Positions 33,203 through 41,858 of a DNA stretch of 50,118 nucleotides are shown one piece after another. The notes beneath the pieces were generated by a model. The model did not search any database. It saw nothing but the letters and a program-made list of their open reading frames with translations, and was not told where the DNA came from. Location: positions 1-50,118 of the forward strand of contig JADHOK010000001.1 of NCBI GenBank assembly GCA_016779015.1, read 5' to 3'. The first letter of the stretch is position 1. The number at the start of each line of letters is the position of its first letter. The stretch is from PS1 clade bacterium (lineage in GTDB: Bacteria; Pseudomonadota; Alphaproteobacteria; RS24). The position numbers and the translations under genes were made by a program.

Positions 33203-34644
33203 TGAGCAAAGGAACCGTTTTGGTCGCCGATGATGACCGCGCCATTCGCACCGTATTGACGCAAGCGTTGGGGCGCGCCGGTTTCGACGTCCGCGCCGGC
33301 GACACCGCCGCCTCGCTTTGGCAATGGGTCAGCAATGGTGAAGGCGATGTGGTTGTCACCGATGTTATGATGCCCGACCAAAACGCTTTTGACGTTATCC
33401 CGCGCATCAAAAAACTGCGCCCCGATTTACCGATTATCGTCATCAGCGCCAAGAACACGCTCGGCACGGCCATTACGGCGGCCGAGAAAGGGGCGTTTGA
33501 TTACCTGCCCAAGCCGTTTGACTTGAGCGAATTAACGGCAATGGTGCAGCGCGCGGTCGATGCGCCCAACGAGGGCATCGCCCCCAAATTGGAAGCCGGC
33601 GATGAAGACGGCTTGCCACTGGTCGGCGCATCACCTGCCATGCAGGAGATTTATCGCTCGGTGGCGCGGATGACGCAAAATGATTTGTCCGTGCTCATCA
33701 CCGGCGAAAGCGGCACCGGTAAAGAGCTGGTCGCCAAAGCACTGCACGATTTCGGCACCCGCAAGCGCGGCCAGTTTGTCGCCCTCAATATGGCCGCGAT
33801 TCCCCGCGAGTTGATTGAGAGTGAATTATTCGGTCACGAAAAGGGCGCGTTCACCGGGGCCAGTCAGCGCATGGATGGCCGCTTCGCACAGGCCGAAGGC
33901 GGCACGCTGTTCCTCGATGAGATTGGCGATATGCCGATGGAAACGCAAACCCGTCTGCTGCGGGTGTTGCAGGAGGGTGAATACACGACGATTGGCGGTC
34001 GTCAGCCGATTAAAACCGATGTGCGGGTTATTGCGGCAACCCACCAAGACCTGCGTCGTCTTATTCGCCAGGGTTTGTTTCGCGAAGACTTATATTTCCG
34101 CCTCAATGTGGTGCCGTTGCGACTGCCGCCTTTGCGCGAGCGGTCAGAGGATATTGAGGAATTGGTGCGTCACTTTATGGCGCGCGTTGTCAATGAGGGG
34201 CTGTCGGCGAAGAGCTTTGACCGCGAGGCATTTGAAGCGCTGAAAGCGCATAGCTGGCCGGGCAATGTGCGCGAGCTGGAAAATCTGGTGCGGCGTTTGT
34301 CGGCGCTGCACGCCGATGAAGTTATCGGTGCCGAAGCGGTGTCGCTGGAACTCACCGAAAACGACATGGCACCGCCGCAAGACCAGCAATCGGGCAGCAA
34401 TCTGACCGAGAGCCTGCATTTCCATCTCGGCAATTATTTCAAAGGTCATGGAAATTCGCTGCCGCCCAATGGTTTGTATGAGCGGGTGATGCGCGAGGTC
34501 GAGACGCCGCTTATCGAGCTTTGTCTGGAAGCGACGCGCGGCAATCAGATAAGGGCGGCGGAATTATTGGGGGTAAACCGCAACACGTTGCGCAAGAAAA
34601 TCCGCGACCTCAATATCGAAGTGGTGCGCAGCAGCAAAAAATAA
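33202..34644 (+). CDS. ntrC: NtrC, sigma54-dependent nitrogen response regulator
   Basis: Activates nitrogen-assimilation genes when phosphorylated by NtrB. The 480 residues consist of a receiver domain (D10-D11, phospho-acceptor D54, K104) and an AAA+ domain (Walker A GESGTGKE at 168-175; sigma54 loop GAFTGA at 215-220). A Fis-type HTH lies at the C-terminus (RAAELLGVNRNTLRKKIRDL). A GGGAGAGG site precedes the start. The ntrY-ntrX pair that often follows in this class is absent here. Confidence 0.96.
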   Translation: MSKGTVLVADDDRAIRTVLTQALGRAGFDVRAGDTAASLWQWVSNGEGDVVVTDVMMPDQNAFDVIPRIKKLRPDLPIIVISAKNTLGTAITAAEKGAFDYLPKPFDLSELTAMVQRAVDAPNEGIAPKLEAGDEDGLPLVGASPAMQEIYRSVARMTQNDLSVLITGESGTGKELVAKALHDFGTRKRGQFVALNMAAIPRELIESELFGHEKGAFTGASQRMDGRFAQAEGGTLFLDEIGDMPMETQTRLLRVLQEGEYTTIGGRQPIKTDVRVIAATHQDLRRLIRQGLFREDLYFRLNVVPLRLPPLRERSEDIEELVRHFMARVVNEGLSAKSFDREAFEALKAHSWPGNVRELENLVRRLSALHADEVIGAEAVSLELTENDMAPPQDQQSGSNLTESLHFHLGNYFKGHGNSLPPNGLYERVMREVETPLIELCLEATRGNQIRAAELLGVNRNTLRKKIRDLNIEVVRSSKK

Positions 34645-34718
34645 ACTCGGCCCCCATCGGGGCTTGCCCACTGGCTTGGGGCTGATAAACTCTCAGCACA
34701 TTTGAGGGAGGATTTTCC

Positions 34719-35843
34719 ATGGGTAAAGGACCGCTGAGCGGCGTAAAAATCATTGAAATGGCAGGCATTGGCCCGGGGCCGTTTTGCGCCATGTTGCTGT
34801 CGGATATGGGTGCCGACATTATTCGCATTGACCGCAAAGGCGGTGCCGGGGGCTATGCGACCGACTCCAATAGCCGTGGCCGCAAATCGATTGCGCTGGA
34901 TTTGAAAAAACCCGAAGCCCTTGAGGCGGTGCTGAAACTGGTCGAGCAGGCCGACGTTATTCAAGAGGGTTTTCGCCCCGGCGTGATGGAGCGCCTCGGC
35001 CTTGGCCCGGATGTCGTGCAAGCCCGCAATCCTAAGATCGTCTATGGACGGATGACCGGCTGGGGCCAATTCGGTTCGCTGTCGCAAGCCGCCGGCCACG
35101 ACATTAATTACATCGCGCTGACCGGCGCGCTGGCTGCCATCGGCAAAGATAAACCGGTACCGCCGCTCAATCTGGTCGGCGATTTTGGCGGCGGCGCGCT
35201 CTATCTCGCCATGGGTATATGCGCGGCGCTGGTCGAGGCCGGTAAGTCGGGCAAAGGCCAAGTGATTGACTGCGCCATGACCGATGGCGCGACCTCGCTT
35301 ATGGGTATGTTCTTCGGCATGAAAGCTGCGGGCATTTGGGAGAACAAACCCCATGCCAATATGCTGGATGGCGCGGCGCACTTCTACGACACATACGAAA
35401 CCAAGGACGGCAAATTCGTCTCCATCGGTTCCATCGAGCCGCAATTTTATGCCTTGCTGCGCGAGAAAGCCGGTTTCGATGATGACGCGTTTGACGCGCA
35501 AATGGACAAATCGGCCTGGCCCGATTTGAAAGCCAAGCTTGTCGAGGCGTTCAAAACCAAAACCCGCGATGAATGGGACGCAATTATGCTCGGCACCGAT
35601 ATTTGTTATGCGCCGGTGTTGGATATGGATGAGGCTTACGAGCATCCGCATAACCGCGAGCGCGACACCATCACCGAAGCTTTTGGCGTTAAGCAGCCCA
35701 ATGTGGCACCGCGCTTTAGCGGCACGCCGAGCGAGATTCAAGGCCCGCCGCCAAAGATTGGCGAACACAATGATACGGCGTTTGCCGATTGGGGGCTTGG
35801 CGATGATGTGCTGGAGGGATTGAAAGCCGCCGAGGCCATTTAA
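34719..35843 (+). CDS. alpha-methylacyl-CoA racemase-type CoA transferase (family III)
   Basis: Likely racemises 2-methylacyl-CoA thioesters in branched-chain or sterol side-chain breakdown. The 374 residues start GPLSGVKIIEMAGIGPGPFCAMLLSDMGADIIRID, the family entry pattern. Catalytic residues of racemases are visible: H127 in AAGHDINYIALTGALA and D155 in NLVGDFGGG. A GGGAGGA site precedes the ATG. It stands alone on the plus strand behind ntrC, with no other beta-oxidation gene next to it. Confidence 0.88.
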   Translation: MGKGPLSGVKIIEMAGIGPGPFCAMLLSDMGADIIRIDRKGGAGGYATDSNSRGRKSIALDLKKPEALEAVLKLVEQADVIQEGFRPGVMERLGLGPDVVQARNPKIVYGRMTGWGQFGSLSQAAGHDINYIALTGALAAIGKDKPVPPLNLVGDFGGGALYLAMGICAALVEAGKSGKGQVIDCAMTDGATSLMGMFFGMKAAGIWENKPHANMLDGAAHFYDTYETKDGKFVSIGSIEPQFYALLREKAGFDDDAFDAQMDKSAWPDLKAKLVEAFKTKTRDEWDAIMLGTDICYAPVLDMDEAYEHPHNRERDTITEAFGVKQPNVAPRFSGTPSEIQGPPPKIGEHNDTAFADWGLGDDVLEGLKAAEAI

Positions 35844-35858
35844 GGGGCTCGTCAGCTT

Positions 35859-37670
35859 TTAGTTTTCGTGGTTTATCCACCAGCTATCGAGGCGCGCGCC
35901 ATAGGCGGCGTGGCGGCCCGGATGCTCGACATAATGCCAGCGCGCCACCCATTGCGACGGGTTGTGATAAAGCGGGATGAAATAGCGCCCGCTCATCAAC
36001 GAGCGGTCGAGCGCGCGCGCGGCGGTGATGAAATCATCCATGCTTGCAGCGCTTGTCAATGCACGCGCAGCTCGGTCGACGCCCGGGTCTTTTATGCCCG
36101 CATAATTGCGACTGCCCGGCGTGTCGGCGGCGGTGCCGCCCCAATAATAAGCCTGCTCATTGCCCGGCGATAGCGAGGCGAAATAATTATAGGCAATCAA
36201 ATCAAAATCGAAATTTTGCAGGCGACGCTGATATTGGCTTGAATCGACCAGCCGCACCTTCAGGTCAACGCCAATGCCGGCCAGCATACGCCGCCATGAC
36301 AGAGCAAGGCGTTCATCGCTGCGCCGCTGAACCAAAATTTCCAGCTGCACTTTTTGGCCTTGCGGATTGATGAGCGTGTTGCCATCCATGCGATAGCCTG
36401 CCGCTTCAAGCATTTGCACAGCCTCGATGCGCTTGGCACGGTCGCGGCCGGTGCCGTCGCTTTCGGGCACCTGATAACCAAGCTCCAACTCGGCGCGCGG
36501 GATGTGGCTATCGGCCAACAGGTCGGCTTCGCCTTTGCTGATTGGGTGTCCCGAAGCGCTCAATTCGGTATTGCCGAAATAGCTATCGGTGCGCCGATAG
36601 ACATCGCCGTAAAGAATTTTATTGATCCACTGAAAATCAAAGGTCAGGTCGAGGGCTTTTCTGAGTGTGATATCGGCCAGCAGGGGACGGCGCGTATTCA
36701 TCACAAAAGCGCGCAGGCCCGACGGTGTGCCGAGCAATATGTTTTCTTTCACCACCCGGCCATCATTGGCGGCGGGGAAATTATAGCCGGTGGTCCAGCG
36801 CTGCGGATTGGTCTCGAACCAGACATCGAGGTCACCGGCTTTGAAAGCCTCGAAAGCGGTGGCGTCGTCGCGGTAATAATCCTCGTAAATGGTCGCAAAA
36901 TTATGCCGCCCGCGATTATGGGGCAGTCCGCTTGTCTCGGCATCAGCCCAATAATCGGCGCGCTTTTCAAACTTCACTTGCGCGCCCGGCGTCACCTCGA
37001 CGACCTCATAAGGGCCGGAGCCGACGGGCAGGTTGAGCGAGGCGGCCTGAATATCGCGCGTCTCATAAATATGCTTCGGCAATATCGGCATCAGCCCGAT
37101 AATCAGCGGCAATTCACGATTGAATTGATTGTCCGGCGAGGACGGTTTGAAGGTGAAGGTGACGGTGTGCGTGTCGGGCGTCGTCAGCGTAGCCACTTGG
37201 TCGTAATAATAACGGTGATTGGGGCGGCCTTTATCGCGCAATAGCTGCCATGAAAATGCGACATCAGCGGCGGTAATCGGCGCGCCATCGGCAAATGTGG
37301 CTTGCTGGCGAATGGTGAAGGTGACGCTGCTGCGGTCGGGCGCGGCGACAACGCTTTCGGCCAGTAAGCCGTAAAGCGAGAACGGCTCGTCATAATGACG
37401 GTCGAGCAGGCTCTCGAAAACCCGCTCGCGGATATTCTTGGCCGCATTGCCGCGAATGGAAAACGGGTTGAGGCTATCAAAACTGCCGATTTGCGCTTGC
37501 CGCAGGCTGCGCCCCTGCAGGGCATTGGGGCTGGCATAATTATAATGCCGAAAATCCGGTGGCAATTGCGGCGCGCCGTGCATCACCAGCGCGTGCTGTT
37601 GTGCCCATACCGGCGCGGCAATGGTCAATGACGCAAAAATGAGTGCTGCGGTAATGGTCAATCGACGCAT
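35859..37670 (-). CDS. ABC transporter substrate-binding protein, family 5 (YejA-like)
   Basis: Periplasmic binding protein of 603 residues with a signal peptide (cut after VWAQ near residue 24). The SBP family 5 pattern is present: GSFDSLNPFSIRG, LAESVVAAPDRSSVTFTIR, FADGAPITAADVAFSW and LPVGSGPYEV. It most resembles the YejA/microcin C and oligopeptide group. No permease or ATPase genes adjoin it; instead it is the last gene of a minus-strand run behind hspQ, a YiiX-like gene and an acyltransferase, 3 bases after the latter. The ligand is unknown. Confidence 0.85.
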   Translation of the reverse strand: MRRLTITAALIFASLTIAAPVWAQQHALVMHGAPQLPPDFRHYNYASPNALQGRSLRQAQIGSFDSLNPFSIRGNAAKNIRERVFESLLDRHYDEPFSLYGLLAESVVAAPDRSSVTFTIRQQATFADGAPITAADVAFSWQLLRDKGRPNHRYYYDQVATLTTPDTHTVTFTFKPSSPDNQFNRELPLIIGLMPILPKHIYETRDIQAASLNLPVGSGPYEVVEVTPGAQVKFEKRADYWADAETSGLPHNRGRHNFATIYEDYYRDDATAFEAFKAGDLDVWFETNPQRWTTGYNFPAANDGRVVKENILLGTPSGLRAFVMNTRRPLLADITLRKALDLTFDFQWINKILYGDVYRRTDSYFGNTELSASGHPISKGEADLLADSHIPRAELELGYQVPESDGTGRDRAKRIEAVQMLEAAGYRMDGNTLINPQGQKVQLEILVQRRSDERLALSWRRMLAGIGVDLKVRLVDSSQYQRRLQNFDFDLIAYNYFASLSPGNEQAYYWGGTAADTPGSRNYAGIKDPGVDRAARALTSAASMDDFITAARALDRSLMSGRYFIPLYHNPSQWVARWHYVEHPGRHAAYGARLDSWWINHEN

Positions 37671-37673
37671 GCC

Positions 37674-38387
37674 TTATCCTCTTTTAGATGGCCATATGAG
37701 CTGGCGTAACCAGCCGATGAAGCCATTATCCTTATGGTTTAAGTAATGAAGATACCGCATTGTTTTATTGTAGGTATTTATATCCTTAAACATCGTTTCG
37801 CGCTTCACCATAGGGTGCTCCGTATCGAGCTTTCTGACCTCTTTAGCGGGGTTTCCGGCGGCGATGACATTGGCTGCAATGTCTTTGGTGACCACCGAAC
37901 CGGCCCCGATAACACTATTGGCCCCGATAGAGACACCTTTGCAGACCTTCACGCCTTCGCCAAGCCACACATTGTCGCCGATATGAATGGGTGCGCGCGG
38001 CCCGGGCGAGGCCAGGCGGTCATAAATCTCGTGCCAATCAGCGTCTGAGATATAGACGCGGCTGGCAATCATCACATTATCGCCAATCGTGACATGGTCG
38101 GCGGAGACGATTTGCAGACCCGGCGTCAGCAGCGTATGGCTGCCAATATCAATGCGCCCGCGTCCGGCGGGGCCGTTTGGCCCTGCCGCATAAGACCATG
38201 CGCAGAGCCGCGACATCTGCCCGCGCGCCGTTTGAATATGCACATTATCGCCGAGGTGAATATCGTCGCCCCAGATTTCCAGGCGGTGTGGGCCGATAAC
38301 CTCAAGCCCGCTGCCGACGGATGCGAATTGCGGCTTTAAGCGCCAGCTTGTGTAAACACGGCGGCAGAAATTAACCAGCAGACGCAT
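37674..38387 (-). CDS. hexapeptide-repeat acyltransferase (LbH family)
   Basis: Putative O-acetyltransferase of 237 residues with left-handed beta-helix repeats (LEIWGDDIHLGDNVHI, IGSHTLLTPGLQIVSADHVTIGDNVMI, IHIGDNVWLGEGVKVCKGVSIGANSVIGAGSVVTKDI). It ends in a helical C-terminus. The AGNPAKEVRKL segment is typical of WbbJ-like acetyltransferases that modify cell-surface sugars. The start is uncertain: ATG at 38387 or at 38414, the latter overlapping the gene before it by 11 bases. Neither has a clear ribosome site, and codon use between them looks non-coding. Confidence 0.8.
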   Translation of the reverse strand: MRLLVNFCRRVYTSWRLKPQFASVGSGLEVIGPHRLEIWGDDIHLGDNVHIQTARGQMSRLCAWSYAAGPNGPAGRGRIDIGSHTLLTPGLQIVSADHVTIGDNVMIASRVYISDADWHEIYDRLASPGPRAPIHIGDNVWLGEGVKVCKGVSIGANSVIGAGSVVTKDIAANVIAAGNPAKEVRKLDTEHPMVKRETMFKDINTYNKTMRYLHYLNHKDNGFIGWLRQLIWPSKRG

Positions 38388-38403
38388 GGAATATGGTTTG
38401 TGA

Positions 38404-39189
38404 TCACGACGCATTGGGTTCGGTCTCGGCGGCCTTTTCTGCCTCTTGCGGCGGTTCGACGTTCCACTCGAAGCTCTTATAATCCGGCCGCTTTTCGATG
38501 GTCGGCTTGACGATGCTGAAATAGGGCGAGACATCGAAATCGCGCGGCGTGAACAAGGAGTGATGCCGAATATGCATGATTTCGCGCTGATTTTCGCGGG
38601 TAACATTGGGCAAAATGGGATAGCGCACGGTTTGGAAAGCGCGCGCAATCAGGGTAGAGCAAATCGCTTGCGTCGGCTGACCGCTGCCCAGCGCGATCAT
38701 CCGCCGTCGCCAGCGCACCGGCACGGGCGGTTGCGGCAATAAATAGCGCGCCAGATCGATAACGTTTTGGATGTCGTAAGAATGGCCGATAGAACCGATA
38801 ATATATTCGCTAACCGCCTGCCGATCATTCTCATCAATCAGGGCAGGGCGGCAGATGCGCGTATTATAGCCCAGATATTTGGTCAGCGAGACGGCGATGA
38901 CCCCCTCGGTCAAATCGGCTTCGACCAATGTGGCAGCGTGGCCGTGCTTGTCGCGCAAGCCCGACTCGCGGCCGACAAAATAGGCGGCGTGCGACCAGGT
39001 CGATTGCGTCAGATATTTAATCGCCGAGGAGACGCGCTGATTGCCCTCGACCAGCAGCACATCGCCGGGTTGCAAACACGCTTCCAATTCGGAAAGCGGG
39101 ATGAATTGATACGAGCGATAATTGAGTATCGGCTTTTCGAGATATCGTATAATGAGCCGCCCGAGAAAGCGCAGCAACGGTCTAAACAT
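38404..39189 (-). CDS. YiiX/YebB-like permuted papain-fold protein (PF05708-like)
   Basis: Putative NlpC/P60-superfamily enzyme of 261 residues. The family pattern is LQPGDVLLVEG, then STWSHAAYFVG (H67), VEADLTEGV and, after a long gap, ICSTLIARAF with the catalytic cysteine (C177). This His-before-Cys order marks the permuted type. Substrates of such proteins may be amide or ester bonds in lipids or peptides; none can be named here. The basic, Leu/Ile-rich N-terminus (MFRPLLRFLGRLIIRYL) could associate with the membrane. It follows hspQ by 14 bases. Confidence 0.75.
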   Translation of the reverse strand: MFRPLLRFLGRLIIRYLEKPILNYRSYQFIPLSELEACLQPGDVLLVEGNQRVSSAIKYLTQSTWSHAAYFVGRESGLRDKHGHAATLVEADLTEGVIAVSLTKYLGYNTRICRPALIDENDRQAVSEYIIGSIGHSYDIQNVIDLARYLLPQPPVPVRWRRRMIALGSGQPTQAICSTLIARAFQTVRYPILPNVTRENQREIMHIRHHSLFTPRDFDVSPYFSIVKPTIEKRPDYKSFEWNVEPPQEAEKAAETEPNAS

Positions 39190-39203
39190 GAGCACGCGCC
39201 ATT

Positions 39204-39533
39204 CTAATGGGTGTTATTGACCCGCACTTCATATCGCGCGCCGTCAAAATCGCCGAAGATTTCGTCAACCTGCGGGTGCCGCACTGGCTCCTCGCTGGTG
39301 TCGCGCAGCAGATTTTGCTCCGACACATAGGCGATATATTCAGAATCTTCGTTTTCAGCCAGTAGGTGATAAAACGGCTGGTCTTTTCGCGGTCGCACCT
39401 CGGCCGGTATCGATTGCCACCATTCCTCAGTATTTGAGAAGGTCGGGTCGACGTCGAATATGACGCCGCGAAACTCGAAAAAACGATGCTTCACGACGTC
39501 GCCGATTTGGTATTTTGCTTTTCTTTCAATCAT
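39204..39533 (-). CDS. hspQ: HspQ/YccV-like heat shock protein
   Basis: Small protein of 109 residues in the HspQ (hemimethylated DNA-binding YccV) family. Its pattern includes KYQIGDVVKHRFFEFRGVIFDVDP, WWQSIP, RPRKDQPFYHLLAEN and AYVSEQNLL. In enterobacteria HspQ enhances Lon-mediated proteolysis and is heat-induced. It is the first gene of the minus-strand run that ends with the YejA-like binding protein; no heat-shock promoter was recognised upstream. Confidence 0.92.
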   Translation of the reverse strand: MIERKAKYQIGDVVKHRFFEFRGVIFDVDPTFSNTEEWWQSIPAEVRPRKDQPFYHLLAENEDSEYIAYVSEQNLLRDTSEEPVRHPQVDEIFGDFDGARYEVRVNNTH

Positions 39534-39641
39534 GCCGCGCTCCGCGAATTGGTTTCATCTTTGTCACCATAGCACCAAATGCTTGATTTTGTGATAGCGC
39601 TCTGCAAATTTGTTGCCAGCTTTAATGATTGGACATTTAAA

Positions 39642-40742
39642 ATGACACAATATCCCGCACTGTTTTCGCCCTTCACCCTGAACGGTCTCGAAATTCCCAA
39701 CCGCATTGTTATGGCGCCGATGACGCGCAGCCATTCGCCCGGCGGCCATCCGACAGAAGATGTCGCGGCCTATTATCGCCGCCGCACTGAAGGCGGGGTG
39801 GGGCTGATTATCACCGAGGGCACAACGATTGATCACCCCTCGGCGAGCATGGACCCGAATATTCCTGATTTTCACACACCCGAAGCGCTGGACGGTTGGA
39901 AGCGCGTCGCCGATGAGGTGCACGATGCGGGCGGTCTGATTATGCCGCAGCTTTGGCACACCGGCTCGATGCGCCGCGACGGCACCGGCCTCAATCCGGA
40001 AGCCAGCACGCTATCGCCCTCAGGCCTTAAATATCCCGGCAAACAAGTCGGCGCGGCGATGACCAAGCAAGATGTCACCGATATTGCAGATGCGTTTGCC
40101 AAAGGCACCGAGGCGGCGCGCGAGGCGGGTTTTGACGGCGTGCAATTTCACGGCGCGCATGGCTATCTTATCGACACTTTCTTTTGGGAAGGCACCAATG
40201 TTCGAGGCGATGAATATGGTGGAGCGCTTGAGGAGCGCACGGCTTTTGCAGTCGAGATTATCGAAAAAGCGCGCGCTGCTGTCGGCAAGGATTTCCCGCT
40301 CATCATCCGCCTGTCGCAATGGAAGCAACAGGATTTCGACCATAAAATGGCTACCGACCCCGACAAGCTGGTCGCCTTTTTGCAGCCCATGGTCGATGCG
40401 GGCATTGATTGCTTTGACTGCTCGACGCGGCGTTTCTGGGAGCCGGAATTCAAAGGCTCGGATTTGAACTTTGCCGGCTGGACCAAAAAGCTGACCGGCC
40501 TGCCGACCATCACTGTCGGCTCGGTGGGCTTGACCGGTGAATTTGTTGCCGGCATGGGCGGCGAAAGCTCGGAAGCAGCACCGATTGACGGCCTTATCGA
40601 CCGCCTTGAAAAAGGCGAGTTTGACCTTGTTGGCGTCGGTCGCGCTTTGCTCACCGACCCGAATTGGGCGGCAAAAATTCGCGATGGCCGCTTTGACGAG
40701 CTGAAAGCTTTTGAACAAGAACACATGCTGAGCCTGTCATAA
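39642..40742 (+). CDS. Old Yellow Enzyme family NADH:flavin oxidoreductase
   Basis: FMN-dependent ene-reductase of 366 residues, close to N-ethylmaleimide/12-oxophytodienoate reductases. The barrel shows FTLNGLEIPNRIVMAPMTRSHS, GLIITEGTTID, MPQLWHTGS, the FDGVQFHGAHGYLID motif and TVGSVGLTGEF. It likely reduces activated double bonds or detoxifies electrophiles. The start at 39642 matches the family; an in-frame ATG at 39579 would add 21 residues without homology. A glutathione transferase gene follows after 19 bases. Confidence 0.9.
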   Translation: MTQYPALFSPFTLNGLEIPNRIVMAPMTRSHSPGGHPTEDVAAYYRRRTEGGVGLIITEGTTIDHPSASMDPNIPDFHTPEALDGWKRVADEVHDAGGLIMPQLWHTGSMRRDGTGLNPEASTLSPSGLKYPGKQVGAAMTKQDVTDIADAFAKGTEAAREAGFDGVQFHGAHGYLIDTFFWEGTNVRGDEYGGALEERTAFAVEIIEKARAAVGKDFPLIIRLSQWKQQDFDHKMATDPDKLVAFLQPMVDAGIDCFDCSTRRFWEPEFKGSDLNFAGWTKKLTGLPTITVGSVGLTGEFVAGMGGESSEAAPIDGLIDRLEKGEFDLVGVGRALLTDPNWAAKIRDGRFDELKAFEQEHMLSLS

Positions 40743-40761
40743 GCACGGGCGAGGGGGGCAA

Positions 40762-41388
40762 ATGATTAAGTTTTACACGGCCGAGCGCGCGCCCAATCCG
40801 CGGGCGCTGCACAATATTATCGCCATCAAAAACATTGAGGTGGAGACGGTTACTATCGATTTGACCGGTGGCGAAAACCGCAGCGCCGAGTTCACCAAAA
40901 CCAATCCGGCCGGGCAATTGCCTTGCATCGAACTGGAGGACGGGCAGGTGATTGCCGAGGTGGCGGCGATTGCCGAATATCTTGAGGAGCTGAAACCCGA
41001 CCCGGTGCTGGTCGGCAATAATGCGGCCGAGCGCGCGCATACCCGCATGCTTATGCGGCAGGTCGATTATCTGGTGCTGGCGCCGGCCATGTATGGATTC
41101 AGAAACAGCGAGGGCGCTGATTTTTTCCGCGAGCGTATGCGTATCGATGAGACCATTGGCGCGCCGATGAAGCGCAATACTGAGGACGGCATGCGCTGGC
41201 TCGACGGCCGGATGGCGGGTCAGGATTTCATTTGCGGCGACGCTTTGCGTTACGTCGATTGCATTTTCTATCCGCTGGTGTCTTTCATTGCCAAGGTCAG
41301 CCTGCCGATTGACCCGGAATTGAAAAACCTCAACACCTATATGCAGCGCCTTTCCGAGCACGAGATTATCGGAGCCAAATCGCTATGA
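40762..41388 (+). CDS. glutathione S-transferase family protein
   Basis: 208-residue protein with an N-terminal thioredoxin-fold domain (KFYTAERAPNPRALHNIIAIKNIEVE, TNPAGQLPCIELEDGQVIAEVAAIAEYLEE) and a C-terminal helical domain. The TxNPxGQxPxL and DG-VI-E patterns are typical of bacterial GSTs. It follows an Old Yellow Enzyme and overlaps a thioesterase gene by 4 bases (ATGA), suggesting a small detoxification or catabolic operon. Confidence 0.88.
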   Translation: MIKFYTAERAPNPRALHNIIAIKNIEVETVTIDLTGGENRSAEFTKTNPAGQLPCIELEDGQVIAEVAAIAEYLEELKPDPVLVGNNAAERAHTRMLMRQVDYLVLAPAMYGFRNSEGADFFRERMRIDETIGAPMKRNTEDGMRWLDGRMAGQDFICGDALRYVDCIFYPLVSFIAKVSLPIDPELKNLNTYMQRLSEHEIIGAKSL

Positions 41389-41798
41389 GCCCCATTCGCG
41401 GGTTTGACCCGTCGGCCACGACATCAGCCATGAGTGAGTTGATGCAGCGCGACATCGTCCGCATGGCGGATGGCGAAAGCGAAGTACATTTCACCATGGG
41501 CGAGCAGTGGGTTAATATGCAGGGCATTTTGCACGGCGGCGCTTATGCCAGCATGCTGGACACGGCGTGCGGCGTGGCGGCGCGCTCGCTGCTCGATACG
41601 GTTGTCTATAAAGGGCAGGTGACGCTGGAATTAAAGACCAGCTATTTGAAGGCCGGTTACCCCGGCAAGTATATTGCCAAAGGAAACGTGCTGCGGCGGG
41701 GCAAAAGCGTCTGCTATGCCGAAGCCAGCCTGTATAATGATAAAGGTGAAATGGTGTCGAAAGCCTCGACAACCTTCAAGTTGTTGTTGAAAGAGTGA
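41385..41798 (+). CDS. PaaI-type hotdog thioesterase
   Basis: 137-residue acyl-CoA thioesterase of the hotdog fold. LHGGAYASMLDTACGVAARSLLD is the family's active-site helix with HGG, followed by VTLELKTSYLKAG and GNVLRRGKSVCYAEASLYNDKGEMVSKASTTF. The substrate is unknown. Its ATG overlaps the GST stop. Confidence 0.88.
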   Translation: MSPIRGFDPSATTSAMSELMQRDIVRMADGESEVHFTMGEQWVNMQGILHGGAYASMLDTACGVAARSLLDTVVYKGQVTLELKTSYLKAGYPGKYIAKGNVLRRGKSVCYAEASLYNDKGEMVSKASTTFKLLLKE

Positions 41799-41858
41799 TT
41801 AGGTTTTGGCACAAATAGTGTCATATACTCAGCTTTGTGGCGACCAAGGGAGAGAGCC

